Shown piece by piece: positions 40,969 through 64,000 of a stretch of DNA of 64,000 nucleotides. Made by a program: the position numbers and the translations under genes. The notes under the pieces are model-generated. The model made no database searches and was not told the origin of the DNA. It saw only the letters and a list, made by a program, of their open reading frames with translations. The stretch covers positions 124,001 through 188,000 of the forward strand of contig JAUJYZ010000158.1 in the NCBI GenBank assembly GCA_033675265.1, in the 5' to 3' direction. How positions within the stretch are numbered: the first letter of the stretch is position 1; each line of letters begins with the position of its first letter. Source of the DNA: Actinostola sp. cb2023. Its lineage: Eukaryota; Cnidaria; Anthozoa; Actiniaria; Actinostolidae.

Positions 40969-41892
40969 AACTGTCTAAGTAGGATTAAGCTTAGGATGAT
41001 CCGAATATTTGCATTGTGCAAATAATATTATAATATTAATATTTGAAATGATATAAAAGAAACATCGAAGCGAAAGTAATATTTAGGTATGAACTATACC
41101 ATCGTCAGCACTGCATTTTGGAATAATATCTCTAAACCCTTTGACTATTGGATTGGTAGATCAATGTAATAATATTTAATAGTAAATCAATAATTTATAT
41201 AGCACCCTTTCCTGTATAGACCAAGGGTCTGTACTTTACAATATAAAAATATATACAATTCAAAAATAACTTATCCTGTAAATAATAAAAAATAAGAGTA
41301 GAAATATATAATTATACAATCCAAATGAAACTACTGTACTTATAAAAAGCTTTCTTGACTGAAAATTGCCTGGGTTCTTTTTAAAAATAGAAGCTTCTGT
41401 ATCCATATATTAATGAGTTGTTGTGGTTATATTGTGAAAATTTGCCATCCAGTAAGGGTCTTCCCAGCGAGCAGAGGTCATTTTTTTTTGCCTTGGACAT
41501 GAACCGACTCAATTAGTTTTGCATTTGTCAAGAAAACACTGTGTGTAGACTAGAATTTACATTATTTGTACATAAGGTTGTAGAATATTTGTTAAAAAAA
41601 GTAATTGTTTTTTTTAACGAAGAAAAATATTTTAATTTTTGGGGGGATAATAATTAACCTCCCAAAAAATAAAATATTTTTCTTCTTTTTCCCTTTGTTT
41701 ATGTATTATTATTAACATTATTTCCTCTACAGAGTGATAGTTTTAGTTGAAAATCCATACTACTTTTTTGTATGTATATACTAGAATTATCAATAGTGTA
41801 ATTCACGTAATTGAAATCATTTGAATCTATTGTTTGCTAATTGTAATTATGTTGTACAACATATTGTCATATTTTCATCAATGTTATTAATA

Positions 41893-42063
41893 CAGTTGAA
41901 CCTCCAGTTGTGACCACTCTCGTATGCGACCACCTCTTGTAAGCGACCAGTTTTCCAAAATACCAAAAGTTCAGTTCCAAGTCAAATCACCATAGTTGGA
42001 ACCTCTTGTAAGCGACCACAAAGCTTGACATTTTGTGTGGTTGCTTACAGGAGGTTCAATTGT
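41893..42063. mobile_element. MITE with cagttgaacctcc ends
   Basis: Begins cagttgaacctccagttg, ends ggaggttcaattg, with internal tcttgtaagcgaccac repeats. A decayed relative lies at about 51635-51810. Confidence 0.75.
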
Positions 42064-45000
42064 ATGTGTATTTCAGAGTGTAATCATAATGGTCATATAC
42101 TTTAAATTATGCAGTATTTTTCATAATAGCACATTATTCATCAGTTCAATATATCCAATGGATAAACTAACCCAGCCTGCTCGAACCAGTAAACATAATC
42201 ACTACATGTACATAACTAAGGCAGCAACACTCACTCTTTCAACAAGCGAAACCCTGTGGTTATTTTGTGGAACAATAATTCTCAAATTTAAAATTACCTG
42301 AGGTTAATTATAACTTTAACAACATTGTGCTTGTGTAACCATTAAGTTTGTAGTTTCATACTGGCTTACATTAAAGTGTTTCAAAACAATAATTTTTAGT
42401 ACAGTATGTATATATATATATAATTAACATTGACGATTCTAATTTAGAACTCCTGGAAGTTATACATGTAAGCTCAAAAGGAAAAGCTTAGCCCTGAAGG
42501 GTTTCAGCAGGCAGGAAATGTTGAAATAAAAGAGTTTGATTGATAAAAATAACAGTTTAAAAAGGCTGCATTTGAAAGGACTCTGATTATACATGATTGT
42601 AAAAATATGCTGTGACTTGCACATTATTTGGATCAACTACTAGTAACTAAGGCAAAGCATGCCTTGTCATTTTGACGCTATAGTTAAACTGATGCTACAT
42701 CATGTTATTCAAAAACCTAGTAGCAAGCTTGTGAACAAACCAAGATCAATACAAGCCAAATATATTCATACTTTTTAGGAACTTATGCCGTTGCATGTTG
42801 TTATACTGTTGAAGGCTTTTTAAATTTAATCCATTGGCTCGCTCAGACAGAGCTGAGAATTAAAGCCACCCTTAACTTCAAAGGTACATGTAATATTATT
42901 ATTATTGACTTCAAAATGTTAGTCAATTTAATTCCATGGGCTTGTATAAGCATCCAAGCAAAAACTCTGCTTTAAATCTTTCCCAGAGTTACAATTTTAT
43001 TAAGCAATTTTCACCGCGGTAGCTGTCAATAAGATCTACATCTACAAAATGTAGTTACCAGGCAATAATAGCAAGTTTATCTGTACGGCAATACTAACAA
43101 TACAGGTACTGTGCTTGTATATATTAGCAAATGACCTGTGTCACCATGGTCATAGTCACACCATTTCACGTCTGCCTCTCAACGCTTTGTCTTTTCCATC
43201 ATTGAATTTCTTTGATAAACATTAGTCATACTATACATTAATAGGTTGGCCATTGTAATGTCTAGAACCATAATGTATTGAACATCGTCATACCATCAAT
43301 GTTTATAAATGTTTTTGAGACAAGTATAACATGTATACAGTTATATGAACATATCGCTTGTGCCCCCTGTGCTTTATACCTGTACAATGCAGGTACTCTA
43401 TACTATGCATTATGTGTATATACAATACTTATGGTTACATCAAAATATTCAAAGTTACAAATGGGTATAGATCGGAAGAAACAACTTAAAAACAATTTAC
43501 AAATGTAATTTATGTCGTCAAAGAATTCTTGATTCTCAAGAGTTTATGGCGGTGGTGATACAACTGTGTAGTTTCAAAAGGGTCAAAGCGATCTACAATA
43601 CGCAGCTCCGATTTTGAACTTCAAAACATGAAATGACAATTGATAGCACTTTATGACACATTACAACAAAAAACTAAATACCAAGATCATAGGTTAATGT
43701 CTACTACTTGGTAGGTGTATTTTAGAAAATCAAGCATACACTATATGTGTACATGGCCACAAAAATTGAGACACCAAGTTGACATTTCTTTTATCTTCCA
43801 AGATGGCTGCCTTGAAGAAGAGTAAGCAAGTGTCTAAGGTATTGTTGCCTAATATTTCCGAAAACAATCATTTGCACATGGAGCTGCATTGTCATTCAAT
43901 GAACGTGAGCAACTGTGAACAGTGCCTTTAGAAATTCACATTTAATCCAATTGTGGTACATTTCACGTAGTACATTTTGGACCATTACTATATAGCAACT
44001 AAAAAAGGTGTTGATGCTTTTGAGTAATCTAGGTATCTCTCAAAATTCGATTTTGAGTGTCAATGAAGCTAGTTAAATGTGTAACGTTAATAAGTATTGC
44101 ATGTACATGCAACCAACGACAACAACATCAATTACTATGAACGTGACGAAGCGAGTTGAAGGGTTCTGTAACTTGTATTTACTTGAATTTAAATATTACA
44201 GTACCTAGTAAGTGTCTTTTATGCTTGAGAAATAGAACAATACTTAGTTTTGGAGGAGATGAGGTTATGGACGCGTATAGTTAGTGAAGTGAGTCAGGGA
44301 AGTTGTAGTTTTTGCAAAGTTCACAACTGAATCAAAACTAGAACTTAGCAGAGATCAAAAACCATACAATGTGCCGGAAACTGACGGTCATATACCAGCG
44401 TTAGAAACTAAAATATGTACTAAGCTCTTCCTAAAAGAGAATTAATAACGGTAAACACGACTTCCCCGATCAATGAATAAATTTTACTCTTCAATAAACA
44501 GAGCGTTGGGAACAAAATGGCTGCTCCACCACAAAGCATCTCTTTCGTAATAGCGCACAGACCATTACTATTGACACATAATCCTATGCAAAGTTAACTG
44601 TTATCGTGGCCTAGGCTGGGGGTTTGGTTGTGTTTACGTTGAATGACCCAAAAGGTTGAATAACAAAACTCCTTCATAACTCGTAGTGTGTGAGCAGACT
44701 CACGCCTACATGAACGAAAACACGGCTAGAAAATGTCGGTTAATTCGTTCAGAGAAATCAAGAGCAGAGACCGTGATTTGCAAGCCACCTTGTTCAAATT
44801 TGAAGTAGTTATCTCAGATGTTATTGTTTATTTTGTTCTGCCAACTTGTGTTGAAAGATGTGGTCGCCTAAGTGCAAGGCTTTTATGTAAATTACTGAGG
44901 TAATTTACGCTCAGCCTCGCTGGACGTTCTAGACAGCAGAGAAACTGAAAATTTATCTCTGCCATCAAAGCTTCTAAACCACAAACCAGCTTTCTACAGT

Positions 45001-46837
45001 TCTAATAAAGGCTTTTAGATCTAGATTCACACTTCAGAACAAATTAGACTCTAGAATAAGAAGTCAAAACGGTTTAGAAAAATCGTTAGGCTAAATCGTA
45101 CGCTGCCTACTTCAGTAAGTCGATTTCACTCTCCAAAAAAATACTCACGAATTCAACTAAATCGTACCAAAATTTCACACATTGAAGTACTATACACTTA
45201 CTTTTAGACTTTCGAATCGGCCATGTGCTGTAGGAAGAGTTAGTCGTCATATTTCAAATGAACTCCAGCCCAACAGAGAGCGAACTACTCCAACTTAGTC
45301 GAATCAATAATGCGCCAATTCAAATCTTGCATGGATTTACGGCGCTGACGTCATGTATAAATCGATCGGTCACGCAACGCCTTACGTGGGCATCGTGACG
45401 TATTGAGTTTTGGTTTTCAACCGGAATGACAAATAAGTGGAAAAAATTGCTCAATTGAACAAAAATAGGATTTCCGAACGGAAATAGTGTATCTGTTTGA
45501 GGTATTTGTCGTCAGCTATTTTACACAATTGACGAAAAATATCTCAGAAATTTCAAATTTGTAAAAAAAAAAATGGCGAAATAAATGGAATGTCGAACGA
45601 ACGCTAGAATATTCGAAGAATTCTATGTTAATTATAAACGGTAAACTTTGGATATCTGGAGGGAATCCGCTGTTTTATATTGCGGGGTGAATATTTAATC
45701 TGAATCGAAAGTAGGCCTTTGTATTTCGCCGCATCAAGCCCAAGAAATGACACTGGATTTTGAATTGAAAACGGGAGAGAAAAGAATATCTATTTGTGTG
45801 TACACATAAGAAAAGAAAACGTTTTATGCAAAAATAGAGTGCTAGTTTCCAAACATTGTAACATTTGTTGTCGAATTCATTTTTTTGACATTTTAAATGA
45901 AGTCAAAATAATCTATGAAAAGGTGCCTACTCGAGGATCCTGACAAGTTGCACTCAAGTGTGCTAAATTTGGGCTTGGTCGTAAAAACGGATGAGTAATT
46001 GTTCAAATAGAATTACAAACTCCAACCATTGGGGTGGAAAACATGCTAACGTATACGGCTCACCTGTGGCCATAGTCAGACTGCTTGTCGCTATCACACT
46101 GCGATTTCAAGGCGTGAAATCTCACATTTAACACATTTATCGTCGTATTGAAAACTGTGTCACTGAGAACAGACACTATCAATATTCATAAAGCCATTAT
46201 TCAGGATGGTATGTTTTATTTTAAAGCCAGAAAGCTTATTCTTTGGGATCTCTTTATGGTAATATGACTTTTATTAAACTTCTAATAAATTAAGATCAAA
46301 TCTTCATAAAGAAAATGTTTTTTAAACATTCACTCTGTTTTTGATTTTCCGCCCAATTCTGTTGTACCTCGTGCTTTTTTCTAAGATATGGTTGACCAGC
46401 GATAATAATCAAGCGACGCTTTACTAAGAAAAGGCTCTCCTTAAATTTCGGCGTTGGAAGCGCATTGAAAATGCATGAATTTTGGAAATCAGTGAAGATG
46501 CTTATATAGCCTTTTTTTTTCAAAAAAAAATTACTTCACGACTGGATATATTCCTGTTTCTAGGAAACGCTTTCCCACTTGCTTTTCAACTGAGAACTTC
46601 AAATATGGCCGCTACACTGATTGTCTAGAGGTTTTAATGAAAGAATGTTGTTCACATAATAAATTTTCGATGACCGGAGAAAAGAAAGATCAGAAATATT
46701 GATGAAGAATGGTTTGGTGTTACGGAATAATTTAACGTTTGGGTGCCGATCTCGTGTTGGCCCCTCCCTGTTTCAGACGTTACGTCATTGAATAAATTTT
46801 GAAATTTCATTTTTCAACATATCGGTCATTGGGTCGT

Positions 46838-46953
46838 AGTCCAGTCCCGGACCAATCTCGAGCCCAGAGTCTGCCGGCTTTTGGTCAGCGGGTTGGCGCC
46901 AACCCGCTGACCAAAAGCCGGCAGACTCTGGGCTCGAGATTGGTCCCGGACTC
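46838..46953. repeat. Near-perfect 116-bp palindrome
   Basis: Arms of more than 50 bp (agtccagtcccggaccaatc, ctcgagcccagagtctgccg, gcttttggtcagcgggttgg) meet at gcgc with almost no mismatch. Confidence 0.9.
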
Positions 46954-47276
46954 ACTTTCTATCGTAGCTTGGGTGGTCACTGTGAAGCGGACAAATATAT
47001 AAGGGTACACATTCCATCAGCAAACCCAGATACTCATTTACGCATGGATGAGCGAAAAAAGGGCCCACGTTCGTTTTGGTCAGCACACCGTTTCAGCCGT
47101 TACGTCATCCAATCAACCGCTACGTCATCCGAGGCGTTTTCGTTCATCATATGGACGGGGCACAGCATTAATATCCTTAGAAGGGCTGAAGATGGGAAAA
47201 TGTTCGTACGTGTGACTGTTAATTAGATCTATAATATATGCAGATCAGCTTTTAACATTATTTGGATTTATACAGT

Positions 47277-47524
47277 CATTCTCAAAAAGGTTGTCCAGAT
47301 GAAAAGACTACAATACTACAATAAAGTCACGTGATTCATTATGTTTTCAATTTCCTCTCGTGAAATTTCAATTTCAAAGTACACGGCATTGTTAGAACTG
47401 AATGTATGATGGCGCTGGTATCAACTGGGTTACGCCCTCAGAAATTGAAAACATAATGAATCACATGATTTTATTGTAGTATTGCAGAGTTTTCATCTGG
47501 ACAACCTTTTTGAGAATGAGTGTA
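47277..47524. mobile_element. Fold-back with cattctcaaaaaggttgtcc ends
   Basis: Long inverted arms (including ccagatgaaaa and gtcacgtgattcattatg) 248 bp apart, abutting the next element. Confidence 0.8.
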
Positions 47525-47526
47525 TA

Positions 47527-48440
47527 CTTAAGGTAATTCCTTAGTTTTGCACTGCGCAATTCTACTGCGCATATATTATATAGCGTGACGTATTGCATGA
47601 TCTATTACGTGAAATAATAATTTGGTGTTGAAAAACACCGCATGTTTTATCAACTTTCTTCTGTTGGTTTTTGATTCAAGACTTAGTCTACGTGCCGCAA
47701 GAATGAAGCGTGATGGATTGTGGATTAAAAAAGAACAAGAATGGGAAAAAAATGGCAAGAAAGTGGAGGATTATGTTGTGTTTTTGAATAAAATTTTAGT
47801 TGAAGAGCGCGCGCTAACTTACGCCATCGAGCGCTCGCTGGGTTTTAGCTAAACAAATTTGTTAAGGATCATTCAGGGAAAGTCTTCAAACCGATTTTTC
47901 TCCGAACGAAGCACGGTGACCATCAATTTTTATTGTATATTTTATTTACACTACCGATTTCACATCTTTTGTGAAAAAACAATGAAAAAATCAATTGGGG
48001 AAGTCAATTTTTTTTCGCGTTTTCCATGTCATTTTCTCGATTTGCATACGAAAATGGAAGGAAATTCGGTCATTCCTTTGTCAAAACCCGGCTTGTAAAT
48101 GACTCATTTGGCAAAATTGTTATGCAAGTTTTGGTACATCACCTTTGTTGAACTGGTGTTATTGAAAAAATGGTAAATCGGTTGCAGTAAAGCACTCCCA
48201 CAATTTTTTTGAGCCATTTTAACACCGTGACACGATATTCGATTGTTTTGAGTCGATTCAGGAGCCCATTCGATTTTGCTTATACCGCATGGTCTATTCT
48301 GACGAATATTACTGAAACAAGCGCGGTGACCCCCATTTTTTTTTTTTTACCTTTCTGACAACAAAAACTCAAAAATAATTCACCTGCAAAATTTCAGCGA
48401 TTCTTCAATTGGGGAAGATATACTGAGGAATTACCTTAAG
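47527..48440. mobile_element. 0.9-kb non-autonomous element with CTTAAGGTAATTCCT ends
   Basis: Begins cttaaggtaattccttag and ends ctgaggaattaccttaag. The ORFs inside (up to 79 aa) are unlike transposases I know. Confidence 0.75.
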
Positions 48441-48636
48441 TTTATAGTTTTAACTTACAATGAACATATTTAAATTTTATGTTGATGTGATACATATTTA
48501 CAATGTAGGTTAGTTACCATTCCCTTATTGTGCCGTAGTCTGCTATATTACACAAGGAACATTGTGTTTTAAATAGTGATTTTCGTAAATCCGTGAATCA
48601 CACTTTAGCGTATTTAGCACTAATACGTACTTTAAT

Positions 48637-48762
48637 GGGGAGTTTGCAGGTCTTGCGTGACATTGTAAATTTTGCTAACTTTGGTGTGCTCTTTTCAAAT
48701 ATTATATTTTTGTTGGATTAAAATTTAAAATGTCACGCAAGACCTGCATGCAAACTCCTCAT
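48637..48762. mobile_element. Fold-back with ggggagtttgcaggtcttgc ends
   Basis: The arm gcaggtcttgcgtgacatt pairs with its complement near 48730-48760. Confidence 0.8.
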
Positions 48763-48915
48763 TCCATTGTGGTCTTTAATTTGTCGTCACTTGACTATTA
48801 CACTCTAAAAAATTACACTTTGCTTCACGGGTTTATGAGAATCACTCTAAAAGTTTACGTTACATTACGTTACGTTACATTACATTATGTTATGTTACAT
48901 GTGCAATATAAATTC

Positions 48916-49336
48916 TTAAAGTGCCTATGAAACGAAAAAAAAACAGACCCCGTTTTTATTTGCTACTACGAAAGTTTACTATTTGCTTGTTTACATGGCG
49001 TTAATAAAAAGTGAATTGAGCTTCAGGAACATTTTTTATTTGGCCATTTTGGGTTTCAAAGTGCGACAATTCCCGCTCGGTCAAACTATAGAAATGTGAC
49101 GTCATAAGTTGTGCAAACAAAGGCATACACAACTTATGACATCACCGAGCCATTGTCAAGGGCCCAGTCTCTTGTCGCACATTTTGGTTAAAAATGATAA
49201 TTTTCGAACCGCAAAAAGAAAATGTTCGCACGCTCAAAGTTGATGTTTAAATACAGCAAATGTTCAGAGAAAGACCAAACAACAATAATGTACAATAAAA
49301 CAAGGATCGACATTTTCGTTTCATAGGCACTTTAAA
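48916..49336. mobile_element. MITE with taaagtgcctatgaaacg ends
   Basis: About 23-bp inverted ends 420 bp apart. It also has an internal palindrome around gtcataagttgtg. Confidence 0.8.
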
Positions 49337-49715
49337 TAGAATGTAGTAAGAAGTGTGTGGGAGTCCTGTCCCAAGTAGAAATACATAGTAGAAACGTTAA
49401 AAAGTAGATTTTTATTTAGTTAAGTAAAAAAATATTGCTAAATGGATAACATAAATATATAACATTGGTTATAAATAGCTTATATAATGATAATAATAAT
49501 AATAATAATAATAATATTAATATTAATTTTACAACTTTATTTAATGAGGTTGCCATGCAATATAATATAACTGAGAAACTTGATTAAATATATTTTATAC
49601 AGCAAGGTCAAAATATTACTATTTATCTAGTTTTAATTTTATAGAAAACATTATTGGTATTGAATATGTCTATGCATATAGTGAATGTAGCCTCCTCGAG
49701 GATGCGATTTTAAAA

Positions 49716-49836
49716 TACTGGTCCCTGAGATGCACGAAAGGTAAAATTAGCTGATGCATAGTTATCCAATAAATTTTATCCATTGGATACGACTATTACT
49801 GATAGTGCTATTCAACTTTCGTGCAACTGGGGCCAG
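49716..49836. mobile_element. MITE related to 19443-19575
   Basis: Ends actggtccctgagatgcacg and cgtgcaactggggccag, with a tatccattggata core. Confidence 0.65.
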
Positions 49837-50264
49837 AAGTTTTTCCGGTTTTCCGTACCATAGGAATCCCACAATATGGAAATAGAGTTACCATCTAGCC
49901 TATGTACAGTGAATGTTAGGAGACTTGTATTTTTAATAGTATTACTATCTAGGAGAGCAGCAGGCTTTTAAAAAGGTAACTGATTGATGTTATTGTTGTA
50001 CCCTCCTACAGATAGAAACATAGAGATTAGCTTGAGAACTTTGAACATGTTTGAATAATTTTATGTCCAAACAAAGCTTTGGTCACTACACAGCTAATTC
50101 AGAATACTAGTCTGACGGGGTGGGGGTGGGTAGTGGCTGCAGGAAGGCTATATGGACACACTTGTGCCCCTCCCTCCCCTCCCTTATCCATTTTCCTAAC
50201 CCCAGAGCTGTCCTTCGATTCAGAGTTCCCAATCAGGCTAACACTGTGCTAGCTTAGCACCTAC

Positions 50265-63055
<12,791 letters not shown>

Positions 63056-63138
63056 ATTGTAGTCCTACGTTATGCTTGAATCTATATACGTGTCATCAAG
63101 GAATAAAGTGGCGACTGTATCGAAAAATATCGTCAAAA
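63056..63138. promoter_or_regulatory. Candidate bidirectional promoter between GULO and a plus-strand ATG
   Basis: Only 83 bp separate the minus-strand GULO ATG (63055) from a plus-strand ATG (63139). If both are real starts, the 5' leaders must overlap or be very short. No TATA box is evident. Inference only. Confidence 0.35.
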
Positions 63139-63895
63139 ATGAGCGCCCTCACAACCCTCGGACCTTCTGGAATGGAGGAAGAGCAGTGCATTACAACACA
63201 CAGGTAGCCCCAAACATATTTTTCTTGGTGATATTTTTGTTATTTGGGTTTTCTCCTGTTTAGAAAATCATTGCTAAGAACTAAAATACAAAAATTACAT
63301 GAATTTCGGTCAAATTGGCTACGAAGAATAATTCTATAATTCTGTATTACGTAAAATGAGAATATGTCGCTTGGGCTACCTGTGTATTTGCCGCAGGCTA
63401 TCTGAGTTGCGTTGAGTGAAAAAATGAACAAATGAACAAATGACCGGAAATGAATGAATGAACATCAAAATTAATTGTAATACTTGTTCTCATTATCTTT
63501 CATTTCAAGAAAGTTCCATTCGATCAATTATTGAATATCTGCAATTTTGAGGTTCCGTGACGAAAGTCCGTGGGCGGAATTGCAATGACGTCAAATCGAA
63601 ACAAATCTTTCTTCATTTTGCAATTTGTAGTATCAAATTATCTGTCAAAAGTAATTCGGAAGAAACTGAAAAATACAAGAAAAATTTGAGAGCAGCATTG
63701 ATTTCGGCACTGATTCCGGCAATCGTTCGTGCAATTGTCGGGAGACGCTCGTGTTGTTCGTCACATCGGGAAGCCTCGGAACAAGTAAAAATATTGTTCT
63801 CAAAACTCAAAAGTGATCCGTGTGGTTTCAAAGTTGTTTCCTGGCAGTTTTACGAGTTCTTCGTCTCTTTTCCTTCGTTAAAATATGGAATATGA
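63139..63895 (+). CDS. Hypothetical plus-strand gene, two possible exons
   Basis: Exon 1 (63139-63203) reads MSALTTLGPSGMEEEQCITT then H and AG, with donor GTAGCC (phase 2). A possible second exon after ttgcaatttgtag at 63629 runs in the right phase to TGA at 63893-63895. It reads SIKLSVKSNSEETEKYKKNL, AALISALIPAIVRAIVGRRS, and FKVVSWQFYEFFVSFPSLKY. The family is not recognised. The donor lies in a CACAGGTAGCCC motif that is also the end of the local CCTGTG fold-back family (partner near 63373), so exon 1 may instead end in a transposon edge. Confidence 0.3.
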
Positions 63896-64000
63896 GTTAA
63901 TAACGTAACAGTCGCATGGATTTTCTCCTGCTCAACAGATAAATCCTCTTTGAAGGCAGTTTCTTCTCGTGGGCGTATTTTTCGTGTCCGCCATTATGAA

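Larger units (their letters stand above)
35928..50264. other. Long gene-poor stretch between unit X and the gulonolactone oxidase gene
   Basis: No gene I can support over 14 kb; ORFs are short and unlike known families. It includes duplicated 46-bp and 94-bp blocks (36435-36726), then AT-rich DNA (37-44 kb), then several fold-backs listed separately. Weak hints: a plus-strand aagATGGCTGCC at 43803 followed by 11 more codons and GTATTG, a similar ATGGCTGCTCC at 44517, and a minus-strand GTAAGTG donor near 45200 in CpG-richer sequence. These may be promoter or YY1-type sites. Confidence 0.5.

Noticed and set aside
43803..43850. First exon MAALKKSKQVSK of a plus-strand gene
   Set aside because: Only 12 codons, no downstream exon recognised; AAGATGGC is also a common promoter motif.
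47576..48098. ORFs of 60-79 codons on both strands
   Set aside because: Lie inside a TIR-bounded non-autonomous element and resemble no transposase.

Overview
The window reads as animal nuclear DNA: split genes with GT-AG introns, AT-rich non-coding sequence, many fold-back elements, tRNA-derived SINEs, and long micro- and minisatellites. An L-gulonolactone oxidase gene next to an expanded family of PLAT-domain genes fits a cnidarian (anthozoan or coral) best. That assignment is an inference; another marine invertebrate is possible.

All well-supported genes lie on the minus strand. Between 1.2 and 36 kb there are three related units. Gene Z (ATG at 9147, running off the left edge) encodes PLAT1, PLAT2, a 178-codon E/K/R-rich helix in a single exon, then the start of PLAT3. 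Gene Y (27933 down to 12008) is complete in 17 exons whose phases all agree. It encodes about 687 residues: PLAT1, two acidic linkers, PLAT2, a linker, a degenerate PLAT3 and a C-terminal START lipid-transfer domain. Unit X (35927 down to 33621) carries the same START exon set, with no PLAT exons found upstream. The locus therefore looks like a tandem family of PLAT-START proteins. I do not recall this architecture as described, and it is the main candidate for something new.

Two exons of this family have been amplified into minisatellites that carry splice signals. An 88-bp array (4818-5766) repeats the 3' half of a PLAT exon with its donor. An 81-bp array (27951-28355) repeats the acceptor, start codon and first 21 or so codons of gene Y.

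From 50.3 to 63.1 kb lies a 13-exon L-gulonolactone oxidase gene, the last step of vitamin C synthesis, ending in HWAK and a stop. Its introns hold a 2.5-kb GAAT/GGAT array, a 0.75-kb GTCA array and a GAAA array. A possible plus-strand gene starts 83 bp from its ATG. The 36-50 kb stretch has no gene I can support and is rich in fold-back elements. The large intron of gene Y holds a roughly 5.16-kb CACTA-like transposon with CACAG ends and a GTA target duplication, beside a 1.1-kb perfect-style fold-back.
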